From positions 1,116,001 to 1,180,000 of the forward strand of contig NZ_CP006568.1 in the NCBI RefSeq assembly GCF_000517405.1: a stretch of 64,000 nt of DNA. Direction: 5' to 3'. The position numbers and the translations under genes are program-made. Under the pieces are notes generated by a model that did not search any database, was not told where the DNA came from, and saw only the letters and a program-made list of their open reading frames with translations. This DNA is from Candidatus Sodalis pierantonius str. SOPE. GTDB lineage: Bacteria; Pseudomonadota; Gammaproteobacteria; Enterobacterales; Enterobacteriaceae. Shown in pieces: positions 18,708 through 27,932 of this stretch. Positions within the stretch are counted from its first letter, which is position 1; every line of letters begins with the position of its first letter.

Positions 18708-19649
18708 CTACCGATCAACGACAGATACGGTACGGCAGCGGCTGTTATCTTCCTCCCACGCAGTGTTCACATCACTTAATGGGCGCATTTGAAACGGAAT
18801 TGAAAAATCCTGCAGCGCCGCAGTTTGCAACATTTCGCCGATCGAGGCAATCAGCTCCGCGTTCGCTAAACTGCCCAGACCACTGCCCATTAGGGTAAGC
18901 CCTGAGCTACGGAGTAGCTTGCTGTGTAGAGATAGCGCCTGGCCGCTTAACGAACCAATTTGCACAAAACGCACCACTTTTTCTGCACCGGCAGCGGCAG
19001 CTGTCATGATATCGAGTGCGCTCGGGCCCCAGAGATAGTCCAAAACAACATCAATACCTTCAGCCATAAGCGCCAGCAAACTGGTCGGCAAAGCCTCCAG
19101 CGGCAATGTGATATCTGCACCCTGTGCGCGCAGTTTGTCTAACGCATCAACATTGCGGCCAATCGCGATAATTTTCCCGGCGCCTAGGTGACGTGCGATA
19201 CGGACTGCCAGGCTTCCGGAGGTGCCGGTTGCGCCGTTAATGAGTACAGTTTCTCCCGTGCGCAACTGCGCTCGACGCGTTAATGCTGCCCAAGAAGACA
19301 TCCCCGGGTTTGCTAGCGCGGCAGCCAGTACGGGGTCGAGTGTCGCAGGTAATGGCACAATATGGTTGACCTGCGTCAGCGTTTTCTCCGCCATACTTCC
19401 CCAAGGAGTGCCAAATGTTAGAAAGTAGACCGGCTCGCCATGACTGAGATAACCCGTGCCATCGATACCGGCAATGAATGGATAGTGCATTCTTGAACTG
19501 TAGTGGGTGCCGGCTGTACGCGACTTAACCAACTGGCTCACTGCGGCGGCTTTCACATTAATCATTACATGGTCGGCGTCGACAAGGGGTTCGATAAAAT
19601 CACCGTATTCGGGAAGTTTTCCAGCTGAATAAACAATGGCTGCTTTCAT
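18708..19649 (-). CDS. Zinc-independent medium-chain alcohol dehydrogenase/quinone oxidoreductase family protein
   Basis: The 313-residue protein has the two-domain MDR layout. An N-terminal GroES-like part (to about 120) contains IAGIDGTGY and GTPWGSMAEKT. The Rossmann domain has the NADPH-binding motif NGATGTSGSLAVRIARHLGA (about 138-157) followed by IAIGRN. It lacks zinc-ligand cysteines, so a quinone oxidoreductase or enoyl reductase-like role is likely; the substrate is unknown. It is divergent from the MarR gene at 19765 with a palindromic site between them, which points to control by that regulator. Confidence 0.8.
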   Translation of the reverse strand: MKAAIVYSAGKLPEYGDFIEPLVDADHVMINVKAAAVSQLVKSRTAGTHYSSRMHYPFIAGIDGTGYLSHGEPVYFLTFGTPWGSMAEKTLTQVNHIVPLPATLDPVLAAALANPGMSSWAALTRRAQLRTGETVLINGATGTSGSLAVRIARHLGAGKIIAIGRNVDALDKLRAQGADITLPLEALPTSLLALMAEGIDVVLDYLWGPSALDIMTAAAAGAEKVVRFVQIGSLSGQALSLHSKLLRSSGLTLMGSGLGSLANAELIASIGEMLQTAALQDFSIPFQMRPLSDVNTAWEEDNSRCRTVSVVDR

Positions 19650-19678
19650 TAATTAAACCTCCAGTTCACAGATAAATA

Positions 19679-19695
19679 TGTGTAATATGCACACA
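19679..19695. promoter_or_regulatory. Candidate MarR operator palindrome
   Basis: A perfect inverted repeat, TGTGT, 7 bases, ACACA, lies 30 bases upstream of the oxidoreductase start and 69 bases upstream of the MarR start, in a strongly AT-rich divergent intergenic region. Size, symmetry and position fit an operator for the neighbouring MarR-type regulator. Confidence 0.55.
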
Positions 19696-19764
19696 TTGAT
19701 CATCAGAATCTAAGGTGTCAATAAATATATATATAATACACATAAAAACTTTAACCTTGAGGAT

Positions 19765-20223
19765 TTGCATGATGCGTTACTGACGATCGTAGGGACCTTC
19801 AACCGTCCTCAACGTGATGAACTTATGATAAAAGAATCCGGTATTCAGCTTGATCGCGCTCTGTTTCCGCTTCTGGTACAGATTGGCCGCTTTGGTCCCA
19901 TTGGCATCGTCGAACTGGCCGATCGTGTGGGGCGTGATTACACGACCGTAAGCCGTCAGGTAGCGAGGCTGGAAGAAACCGGTTTGGCGCAGCGGCAAAA
20001 GAATCCCAAAGACCGGCGGATTAATGAAGCGGCCATCACCCTCGCCGGCAAAGGGATGACAGATAAAATTGATACCGCACGCGCGCAGATTTATAGAGGT
20101 ATTTTTCAGCAATGGTGTGAAGATGATTGCATAGCACTAACGAGACTACTCCAAAAGTTCGTTGTTGATTTCACCGCTAAAGAACAGGGTAGAAATGATG
20201 AAACGGTGAATCCCCCGGCCTGA
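19765..20223 (+). CDS. MarR-family transcriptional regulator
   Basis: The 152-residue protein has the MarR winged helix. A long N-terminal helix carries LFPLLVQIGRFGPIGIVELA. The recognition helix is in DRVGRDYTTVSRQVARLEETGL, followed by the wing QRQKNPKDRRINEAAITLAGKG and C-terminal dimer helices. Only a TTG at 19765 gives a reasonable start, because no in-frame ATG precedes it. It probably represses the divergent oxidoreductase gene and itself, releasing on binding a small aromatic or quinone-type ligand (family knowledge). Confidence 0.85.
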   Translation: MHDALLTIVGTFNRPQRDELMIKESGIQLDRALFPLLVQIGRFGPIGIVELADRVGRDYTTVSRQVARLEETGLAQRQKNPKDRRINEAAITLAGKGMTDKIDTARAQIYRGIFQQWCEDDCIALTRLLQKFVVDFTAKEQGRNDETVNPPA

Positions 20224-20282
20224 CGCTTGTACCTTACGCGGCATCAAACGTGCTCACGCTGGTATGTTTGACACCTAGCTGG

Positions 20283-21336
20283 GGCTTTGTTGAATAAATC
20301 GAACTTTTAGGTGACTGGCGGCTCTGATCACTACATTCGTTTCAACATCAGGTCCCCATGGCAAAGCAAAAGTTTAAAATCACCAACTGGCCCGCATACA
20401 ACAATGCGCTCAGGCAGCGGGGGGACCTGACAGTATGGCTTGATGAGTCAGCCATTGCTGCATGGACTGAGAGTACACCACCTGAACATCGTGGCCGGCC
20501 GCTTCACTACACCGATATGGCCATTACCACGGTTCTGATGATAAAGCGCGTATTTAACCTTTCGCTCCGGGCGTTACAGGGTTTCGTTGACGCGATTTTT
20601 AAACTGATGGGGCTGTCGCTGCGCTGCCCAGATTACTCTTGGTCAGCCGGCGAGCAAAAACCGTCGACATCAGCATAAAAACGCTAACCCGCGGCGAAAT
20701 CTCACACCTGGTCATCGATGGCACCGGCCTGAAAATCTTCGGCGAAGGCGAATGGAAAGTCAGGCAGCATGGGGCTGAGAGGCGCAGAGTATGGCGCAAG
20801 CTTCATCTGGCAGTAGATAACGCGACACATGAAATTATCTGTGCCGATTTATCGCTAAGCGGTACGACAGATGCGCAGGCGCTGCCCGGGCTGATTAACC
20901 AAACCCACCGGAAAATCAGGGAAGCGTCGGCTGACAGTGCTTACGATACGCGTTACTGTCATGATGTTCTGCTGAGGAAAAAAATAAAGCCGCTTATCCC
21001 ACCGCGAAGTGGTGCGCAATATTGGCCAGCTCGATACCATGAGCGTAACCATGCGGTGGCAAATCAGCATCTGAGCGGCAATAACGATACCTGGAAAAAG
21101 AAAGTAGGTTATCACCGGCGTTCACTGGCTGAAACGGCCATGTTCCGGTTTAAAACACTTCTGGGTGGTCATCTGAGTCTGCATGACTATGACGCGCAGG
21201 TAGGTGAGGCTATGGCAATGGTCAAAGCGCTTAACCGGATCACACTGTTAGGAATGCCAAACAGCGTCCGCATCATGTAACAATCGCCCTGATAGGGAGG
21301 AAGTCGTCACAAATTTCGGATTTATTCAACAAAGCG
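20283..21336 (+). mobile_element. IS5-family element, frameshifted copy, with 9-bp target repeat
   Basis: This is a 1054-bp copy flanked by the perfect direct repeat CCTAGCTGG (20274-20282 and 21337-21345). It is therefore a simple insertion that has not recombined since. The element is one base shorter than the others because of a deletion in its transposase gene. Confidence 0.96.
20358..21280 (+). pseudogene. IS5 transposase with single-base deletion
   Basis: The frame matches the 307-residue transposase until codon 93, where ACTCTTGG replaces ACTCTCTGG (near 20637). A first frame ends at 20678 after 106 residues and the rest lies in a second frame (20639-21280). The catalytic residues D121, D193 and E259 are all downstream of the shift. 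The element probably moved while intact and was inactivated afterwards. Confidence 0.93.
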
Positions 21337-21345
21337 CCTAGCTGG

Positions 21346-22120
21346 GAGAAAATCATACTTGAAAGGGCATGTTTCAAATCGGTTTATAAATTGTCTAAAG
21401 GTTGTGGGCATGCGGTCGTGAGTGAATTTTCGTCACGGCGTCAATACTTCCACAGCCTGATTCTAGGCTATCGAAAATACGGGTTATGATGGCATTCGCT
21501 TTCACCCGGCGATAGTCTGACGAGGGAAAACGGCTAAATATTTTAGCAAGGCCGTTTGGGATAAGCCCGGCAAACTAAAGTCGCTCGGGTGATGGGTTGG
21601 ATTGAGGTGTTTGCGGCCGTCGGTAAGCCATCGCTCACGGTGGGTGGGCGGATGATGAAACATTAACGATGGTTAACGCTCGTAATAACAAAATCCTCTT
21701 AGATTTTATGACCAAATGCTGTAGAAATTTACGGCTGAATTCATTCTGGAATGGTTATCGTCTAATGCGTTTGCCATCACGAATAGCCACATGTATCTTA
21801 TAATACCCTCACTCATTAAAAATGCTTGTTACACTAGGTATTTATCAAGCTTTTCATTGGTTATATTGATTGACGGAATGTGTTGATATCAGTAAAGTGA
21901 AAATATCACTGCAGCATCCGCAGCCAGGATCTGCAGCTCATAGAAAACTCTGATGGGGGAGGATCGTCGCTCTTTGCGACTGCACCGGGTGCACTCAAAG
22001 TCAAAGTCAACGCTGGACGGGATAGATGTGCCGCACAGCGCACCGATGCTATCCGCTTGTTCAGTTCGCCACATGACGTTGGGTGGTGATACCTAAATTG
22101 GTAACTGGAAGGGGGCTGCC
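21346..22120 (+). other. Long intergenic region upstream of the PAS-LuxR gene
   Basis: No coding sequence can be supported in about 775 bases. The part after 21660 is AT-rich and contains TTGATTGACGG-like promoter sequence near 21867, so the regulator promoter is likely to lie in 21800-22090. A ribosome-binding site (GGAAGGGGG) precedes the ATG at 22121. Confidence 0.5.
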
Positions 22121-22948
22121 ATGTATAACGGCAATAAGAATACCGAACAATCTTTTCTCGTTAATCATTCAGGCAAGTCAAATTTAACCAAACAAACAGT
22201 ATCGAAAGTCAATGTGCCTGACGATCCTACACTGAAGGTAAATAGCCAAAATCACAATATTATATCCTATCTTAACTCGTCCAATTCATTAATATCCTTT
22301 ATAAAAAATAGCTCTGATCACTGGCTTATAAAAGATAATGATGCAAAATATGTCTTTGTGAATGATTCTGCTTCAAGTTTCTTTAAGTTTCCTAAAAATT
22401 TCGATGTAGAAGGAAAATCTGCGAAGGAAATGCCTACTGATATATGCCAGGAGCTTTGGCCAGAATTGACAAAGAGTGATAAAAAGGTGGTTGAAAAGAA
22501 CAAGAAAATAATATCTATTGCAATTCATCATTATGGCAAAGGCAATACTAGCGAGCTAGTGCCGCATTACATGGAAAGAGAGCCTCTTTATGATGATAAC
22601 AACACATTAATCGGTATTGTCAGTTATGGAAGGCGGCTTGATATACCAGAATTATTATGTTACATGAGCCGACTTGGCAGGAAAACCATTCAAACTGATG
22701 CTCCTGATAACTTATTTACTAAAAGAGAATTAGAAGTCATTTTTTGGGCCCAGCAAAGATTAGGTGTAAAAGAAATTGCCAAAAGGCTGAATATAGCCTG
22801 TAAAACGGCCGAAGTACATTTGATGAACATCTATCACAAAGCTGATGTGCACAGCAAATATCAACTCATTGAATACTGCAAACAAACCGGGCTTGATCAA
22901 TATATTCCGTTAGATTTTATTAGAAAAGGTGTGCGGCTTATTGATTAG
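22121..22948 (+). CDS. PAS-domain LuxR-type transcriptional regulator
   Basis: The 275-residue protein has an unstructured N terminus, a PAS-like sensor region (about 62-175, with HWLIKDNDAKYVFVNDSAS and later GIVSYGRRLD) and a C-terminal LuxR/GerE helix-turn-helix (about 195-260, with LFTKRELEVIFWAQQRLGVK and KEIAKRLNIACKTAEVHLMN). Base composition is clearly more AT-rich than the neighbours, suggesting horizontal origin. No response-regulator receiver domain is present, so a small-molecule or redox signal sensed by the PAS region is likely. No neighbouring target gene is visible. Confidence 0.82.
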   Translation: MYNGNKNTEQSFLVNHSGKSNLTKQTVSKVNVPDDPTLKVNSQNHNIISYLNSSNSLISFIKNSSDHWLIKDNDAKYVFVNDSASSFFKFPKNFDVEGKSAKEMPTDICQELWPELTKSDKKVVEKNKKIISIAIHHYGKGNTSELVPHYMEREPLYDDNNTLIGIVSYGRRLDIPELLCYMSRLGRKTIQTDAPDNLFTKRELEVIFWAQQRLGVKEIAKRLNIACKTAEVHLMNIYHKADVHSKYQLIEYCKQTGLDQYIPLDFIRKGVRLID

Positions 22949-23234
22949 TAATCCAAAACTTAATAATGTAGATCTTATCTAAGCTAGCCGTAGGTGGCCA
23001 TGCCTATAGGCCGTAGCTTACGCGATCTTATGTCCAGGGTAACAGCGCTTACCGGTTACTATTCGCATCGGGGGTCCTTAGCGCCGTCCACGACGAAAGC
23101 AAGTAGAGGTATTGATTGAGCTCATAGTTGCGTACGGCCTCAAGCAGGTGGAATGCAAGACATTACGATAAACGCCAGCCCTTAACTAGCATCAGCCCGG
23201 TCTGTCGCACAGGTTGTTGACACGGGCGTCGCTT

Positions 23235-23465
23235 CACTTTGTTGAATAAATCCGAAATTTGTGACGACATTCCTCCCTATCAGGGCGATTGTTACATGAT
23301 GCGGACGCTGTTTGGCATTCCTAACAGCGTGATCCGGTTAAGCGCTTTGACCATTGCCATAGCCTCACCTACCTGCGCGTCATAGTCATGTAGACTCAGA
23401 CTCAGATGACCACCCAGAAGTGTTTTAAACCGTAACATGGCCGTTTCAGCCAGTGAACGCCGGTG
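23235..23465 (-). mobile_element. IS5-family element, copy E, 3' fragment
   Basis: This is a fragment holding the transposase 3' end and one terminal repeat (here CACTTTG instead of CGCTTTG). It is cut at 23466 by the left end of an IS256. A 6-bp tandem duplication (ACTCAG) occurs near 23396. It is not functional. Confidence 0.9.
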
Positions 23466-23627
23466 AGAGCCTGTTTAGAAATTTGTGTATTTGCCTGATT
23501 TTGATATGTTCAATCCAACATCAAAAACAGGTTAATTTATGGACGAAAAACAGTTACAGGCTCTGGCTAACGAACTGGCCAAAAATCTCAAAACCCCTGA
23601 ATATTTCAGTCACTTCGATCGGCTGCT
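23466..23627 (+). mobile_element. IS256-family element copy 4, left-end fragment
   Basis: This fragment has an intact left terminal repeat (GAGCCTGTTTAGAAATTTGT) and the transposase start (ATG at 23539). It is cut after TCGGCTGCT at 23627, where IS5 copy F begins. That junction is the same nucleotide position in IS256 at which IS5 copy A inserted in copy 2. Confidence 0.92.
23539..23627 (+). pseudogene. IS256 transposase N-terminal fragment (about 29 residues)
   Basis: The fragment begins MDEKQLQALANELAKNLKTP and is cut by IS5 at the codon for the second Leu of FDRLL. It has substitutions (EYFSHF for EDLSHF) compared with the complete copy. No catalytic residues remain. Confidence 0.88.
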
Positions 23628-24682
23628 CGCTTTGTTGAATAAATCCGAAATTTGTGACGACTTCCTCCCTATCAGGGCGATTGTTACATGATGCGGACGC
23701 TGTTTGGCATTCCTAACAGTGTGATCCGGTTAAGTGCTTTAACCATTGCCATTGCCTCACCTACCTGCGCGTCATAGTCATGCAGACTCAGATGACCACC
23801 CAGAAGTGTTTTAAACCGTAACATGGCCGTTTCAGCCAGTGAACGCCGGTGATAACCTACTTTCTTTTTCCAGGTATCGTTATTGCCCCTCAGATGCTGA
23901 TTTGCCACCGCATGGTTACGCTCATGGTATCGAGCTGGCCAATATTGCGCACCACTTCGCGGTGGGATAAGCGGCTTTATTTTTTTCCTCAGCAGAGCAT
24001 CATGACAGTAACGCGTATCGTAAGCACTGTCAGCCGACGCTTCCCTGATTTTCCGGTGAGTTTGGTTAATCAGCCCGGGCAGCGCCTGCGCATCTGTCGT
24101 ACCGCTTAGCGATAAATCGGCACAGATAATTTCATGTGTCACGCTATCTACTGCCAGATGAAGCTTGCGCCATACTCTGCGCCTCTCAGCCCCATGCTGC
24201 CTGACTTTCCATTCGCCTTCGCCGAAGATTTTCAGGCCGGTGCCATCGATGACCAGGTGTGAGATTTCGCCGCGGGTTGGCGTTTTTATGCTGATGTCGA
24301 CGGTTTTTGCTCGCCGGCTGACCAGAGAGTAATCTGGGCAGCGCAGCGACAGCCCCATCAGTTTAAAAATCGAGTCAACGAAACCCTGTAACGCCCGGAG
24401 CGAAAGGTTAAACACGCGCTTTATCATCAGAACCGTGGTAATGGCCATATCGGTGTAGTGAAGCGGCCGGCCACGATGTTCAGGTGGTGTACTCTCAGTC
24501 CATGCAGCAATGGCTGACTCATCAAGCCATACTGTCAGGTCCCCCCGCTGCCTGAGCGCATTGTTATATGCGGGCCAGTTGGTGATTTTAAACTTTTGCT
24601 TTGCCATGGGGACCTGATGTTGAAACGAATGTAGTGATCAGAGCCGCCAGTCACCTAAAAGTTCGATTTATTCAACAAAGCC
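23628..24682 (-). mobile_element. IS5-family element, copy F, without matching target repeat
   Basis: This is a full-length 1055-bp copy. The left flank is TCGGCTGCT (inside IS256) and the right flank CTCAAACAG, which do not match, so the two sides have been brought together by recombination or deletion. It shares several variants with copy G next door, for example CCCCTCAG at the HLRGNN codons and AGTGCTTTAACC near the 3' end. Confidence 0.93.
23684..24607 (-). CDS. IS5-family transposase, copy F
   Basis: This is an intact 307-residue frame with the DDE triad. It carries R240 (HLRGNN) and T267 (RFKTLL) in common with copy G, and L263 (TAMLRF) as its own change. The shared variants suggest that copies F and G arose from each other or exchanged sequence by gene conversion. 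Confidence 0.95.
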   Translation of the reverse strand: MAKQKFKITNWPAYNNALRQRGDLTVWLDESAIAAWTESTPPEHRGRPLHYTDMAITTVLMIKRVFNLSLRALQGFVDSIFKLMGLSLRCPDYSLVSRRAKTVDISIKTPTRGEISHLVIDGTGLKIFGEGEWKVRQHGAERRRVWRKLHLAVDSVTHEIICADLSLSGTTDAQALPGLINQTHRKIREASADSAYDTRYCHDALLRKKIKPLIPPRSGAQYWPARYHERNHAVANQHLRGNNDTWKKKVGYHRRSLAETAMLRFKTLLGGHLSLHDYDAQVGEAMAMVKALNRITLLGMPNSVRIM

Positions 24683-24812
24683 CTCAAACAGCAAAGCGGC
24701 AGCCAAGAGGGCTTACTCAAGCCGTTTTTGCCGTCAATGCACGGCAGCTCCCCTTGGCTTATTGGTGGCGATAACACTTTCAGGGTTTGCAGCCACTCTT
24801 CTGGGTAAAAAT

Positions 24813-25867
24813 CGCTTTGTTGAATAAATCCGAAATTTTTGACGACTTCCTCCCTATCAGGGCGATTGTTACATGATGCGGACGCTGTTTGGCATTCCTA
24901 ACAGTGTGATCCGGTTAAGTGCTTTAACCATTGCCATTGCCTCACCTACCTGCGCGTCATAGTCATGCAGACTCAGATGACCACCCAGAAGTGTTTTAAA
25001 CCGGAACATGGCCGTTTCAGCCAGTGAACGCCGGTGATAACCTACTTTCTTTTTCCAGGTATCGTTATTGCCCCTCAGATGCTGATTTGCCACCGCATGG
25101 TTACGCTCATGGTATCGAGCTGGCCAATATTGCGCACCACTTCGCGGTGGGATAAGCGGCTTTATTTTTTTCCTCAGCAGAGCATCATGACAGTAACGCG
25201 TATCGTAAGCACTGTCAGCCGACGCTTCCCTGATTTTCCGGTGGGTTTGGTTAATCAGCCCGGGCAGCGCCTGCGCATCTGTCGTACCGCTTAGCGATAA
25301 ATCGGCACAGATAATTTCATGTGTCGCGCTATCTACTGCCAGATGAAGCTTGCGCCATACTCTGCGCCTCTCAGCCCCATGCTGCCTGACTTTCCATTCG
25401 CCTTCGCCGAAGATTTTCAGGCCGGTGCCATCGATGACCAGGTGTGAGATTTCGCCGCGGGTTGGCGTTTTTATGCTGATGTCGACGGTTTTTGCTCGCC
25501 GGCTGACCAGAGAGTAATCTGGGCAGCGCAGCGACAGCCCCATCAGTTTAAAAATCGAGTCAACGAAACCCTGTAACGCCCGGAGCGAAAGGTTAAACAC
25601 GCGCTTTATTATCAGAACCGTGGTAATGGCCATATCGGTGTAGTGAAGCGGCCGGCCACGATGTTCAGGTGGTGTACTCTCAGTCCATGCAGCAATGGCT
25701 GACTCATCAAGCCATACTGTCAGGTCCCCCCGCTGCCTGAGCGCATTGTTATATGCGGGCCAGTTGGTGATTTTAAACTTTTGCTTTGCCATGGGGACCT
25801 GATGTTGAAACGAATGTAGTGATCAGAGCCGCCAGTCACCTAAAAGTTCGATTTATTCAACAAAGCC
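24813..25867 (-). mobile_element. IS5-family element, copy G, with 9-bp target repeat
   Basis: This is a full-length 1055-bp copy flanked by the perfect direct repeat GGTAAAAAT (24804-24812 and 25868-25876). The sequence on both sides is therefore originally contiguous. The 130 bases between copies F and G contain no complete gene. Confidence 0.96.
24869..25792 (-). CDS. IS5-family transposase, copy G
   Basis: This is an intact 307-residue transposase with D121, D193 and E259, carrying R240 and T267 like copy F and I61 (TVLIIKR) as its own variant. With a perfect target repeat and an intact frame it is a good candidate for a recently active copy. Confidence 0.95.
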   Translation of the reverse strand: MAKQKFKITNWPAYNNALRQRGDLTVWLDESAIAAWTESTPPEHRGRPLHYTDMAITTVLIIKRVFNLSLRALQGFVDSIFKLMGLSLRCPDYSLVSRRAKTVDISIKTPTRGEISHLVIDGTGLKIFGEGEWKVRQHGAERRRVWRKLHLAVDSATHEIICADLSLSGTTDAQALPGLINQTHRKIREASADSAYDTRYCHDALLRKKIKPLIPPRSGAQYWPARYHERNHAVANQHLRGNNDTWKKKVGYHRRSLAETAMFRFKTLLGGHLSLHDYDAQVGEAMAMVKALNRITLLGMPNSVRIM

Positions 25868-26249
25868 GGTAAAAATATATCGGACGTATTAGGCGCAATG
25901 ACGGGCGGCCTAAAATGATGAGAAAACCAGCAAGGAAAATAAATTTAAATCGCCGGGCGCTATTTAGACGACCTGAAATGACCCCATCCTGATGATAATT
26001 AGGGAGAGTGGGGCAAACCTGAACAATGCACTACCTTTGGCTAAATGCCTGCAATGCGAGGGGTAAATCGCGAAGAACTACCCCTCCGCTAGCGCTAAAG
26101 CGGTGCGCCGCAGAGCGTAATTTTCCCTGTCAGCATGGATTACCGTCAACAATAGGGGAAACGGTTCAGTGTGCATTAACTCGTCCCCAAAGAGTGATCC
26201 GCCCTAGCCGCCTAGTGAAGATTTATGGAAATGGGCCGGCGTTAAAACG

Positions 26250-26273
26250 AAAAAATGCCCGCGCAATGCGGGC
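26250..26273 (-). terminator. Rho-independent terminator, minus strand
   Basis: On the minus strand the sequence forms GCCCGC-ATTGC-GCGGGC followed by a run of T (A run at 26250-26255 on the plus strand). The transcript it would stop comes from higher coordinates, where no gene is now visible. Confidence 0.65.
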
Positions 26274-26584
26274 AATGCAAAGGACGTACAGCGCTATCTG
26301 GTTATATGACGCCTGAGAAGTATGGGGTGAATAAATGACGGCAAGATGACAAACAGGGAAGCATGTGCGGTTATCAAAACCCGCGATTCACCTTAGGTGC
26401 GGCACTGTTGGCGCTAGCGTTGACAACGCGCTATTCGCCCCGTGCGGCACCCGCGCCGATCGCTGTATGGTGAACAGGCAAAGAGTGATAACATTTTAGG
26501 ATTATTCTTTATATTAATAATCACATGTTGTGATAGATTAAATTTTAGTCACACTGGGGAATTATAACAACGCTTCTTCTGCTA

Positions 26585-26609
26585 GCCCGCTTCGACGGGC
26601 ATTTTTTTT
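26585..26609 (+). terminator. Rho-independent terminator, plus strand
   Basis: The stem GCCCG-CTTCGA-CGGGC is followed by A and eight T. No intact gene precedes it within 1 kb on the plus strand, so it is an orphan terminator, probably of a lost or short transcript. Confidence 0.7.
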
Positions 26610-27022
26610 ACCTGTTTCCAAAGCGGGGGCAGCGGCGCCAGCCTGCGCAATACTCGCTAGCCGTCTCTGTCCTTAGCCGAGCAGCCCACTGTGCGGCTCA
26701 CTCCAATGGCCGTTGGCCCGCGTCCGGCCCTGTTACCCATGGCCTTGGCCGGTGGGCCCTGCCACCAGCATTAACCCCATCACGGCTGCCCACACCGGCG
26801 TCATGGCGATGTTGCCGTTTCGCGCTGCGATGGCGTTATGCTTTTTCTGGCGCAGATGACGCTTCGCGCGTTATCCTTTTGGCCTACGGGTCGCGTGCCA
26901 CGGCTTTTTTTCTGCCGCCGACCTGCGTCAAATCGCGGTAAGATAATCGTGCGCGTAACGGCAAGAGCGCCGGCACGACGGTGCAGGGTTTTGCCGCGCA
27001 GCCAGGATGACCAGTAGGGCCC

Positions 27023-27859
27023 ATGATGCCAGGCATGCCAGCCAAGGTTCACCTTGAAACAAACCGTGCCCAGTTCCGTTTGCCGCCTGGTCTGGATGGC
27101 GTGGAGCTTTACCGGGCGCATATGCTGAGCCATACCTTTGAACCTCATAGCCATGATGCGTTTGGCTTAGGTATTATCGACGCTGGGGCGGAACGGTTCC
27201 GCTATCGCGGCGCGCTGCACCTTGCTCCCCGCCAATCGCTGGTGATGATGAATCTCGACGAGCTGCATACCGGCGAGGCGGTGACCGAGGAAGGCTGGCG
27301 TTATCGTATGATATACATTGCACCGCCTACGCTTTTTGCGCTCAGCGGCGAGAGTGGATGGTGGTTTGGCGACGCGGTACGCCAGGATCCGGCGCGCGCC
27401 CTCGCCTTATCGCGGCTGCTGGATGCACTGTGGCACGGTCAGGATGCGCTTTGCTGCGCCGGCCTGTTGCTCGAGATAGCCTGTTTGTTGCGTCCCCATG
27501 CGCGCGTGCCGGAGCGGCCGCGGCAGGAGGCGCCGCACCGTCTCGATAGGGTCCGCGACTACATCGTGGCGTATTATGGCCACGTCATCACCCTCAAAGA
27601 AATGGCGAGTCTGATCTCTATGAGCCCCTACCATTTTTTGCGTCAATTCAAGGCGCGGTTTCACGCTACGCCCCATCAGATGCTAATGGCCTACCGGCTG
27701 AACCAGGCCAAACGGATGTTCGCGCGCGGTATGGCTGCGGCTGACGTTGCCGCCGCCGCGGGCTTGACCGATCAGGCGCATCTTACCCGCACATTTGCTT
27801 TGCGTTACGGTACTACGCCGGTCCGCTATCAAAAGCAGGTAGTGTCGGCGGCATGCTGA
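27023..27859 (+). CDS. AraC-family transcriptional regulator
   Basis: The 278-residue protein has an N-terminal cupin-like sensing domain (about 25-115, with HTFEPHSHDAFGLGIIDAG and the LVMMNLDELHTGEA strand). A C-terminal AraC/XylS double helix-turn-helix follows (about 175-270, with LKEMASLISMSPYHFLRQFK and AAGLTDQAHLTRTFALRYGT). The EamA transporter gene starts 73 bases downstream in the same direction. AraC proteins of this sort often control an adjacent metabolite exporter, so the transporter is the likely target. The effector is unknown. Confidence 0.88.
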   Translation: MMPGMPAKVHLETNRAQFRLPPGLDGVELYRAHMLSHTFEPHSHDAFGLGIIDAGAERFRYRGALHLAPRQSLVMMNLDELHTGEAVTEEGWRYRMIYIAPPTLFALSGESGWWFGDAVRQDPARALALSRLLDALWHGQDALCCAGLLLEIACLLRPHARVPERPRQEAPHRLDRVRDYIVAYYGHVITLKEMASLISMSPYHFLRQFKARFHATPHQMLMAYRLNQAKRMFARGMAAADVAAAAGLTDQAHLTRTFALRYGTTPVRYQKQVVSAAC

Positions 27860-27932
27860 TCGCAATCTCATACAATATTTTACTGTTTGAACCAGGCACA
27901 CTCAGGGACGATCCTTACAAACAACAGGAAAC

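Larger units (their letters stand above)
25877..27022. other. Gene-poor region between IS5 copy G and the AraC gene
   Basis: About 1.15 kb without a gene I can support. A 96-codon frame at 26026-26316 has no recognisable features. A short frame at 26363-26473 has a hydrophobic stretch (LGAALLALALTT) but no family. Two terminator-like hairpins (26250-26273 and 26585-26609) show that transcription units once ended here, so the region probably holds decayed genes. Confidence 0.5.

Noticed and set aside
26026..26316. A 96-codon frame as a gene
   Set aside because: No ribosome-binding site, no motif, and composition like non-coding DNA.
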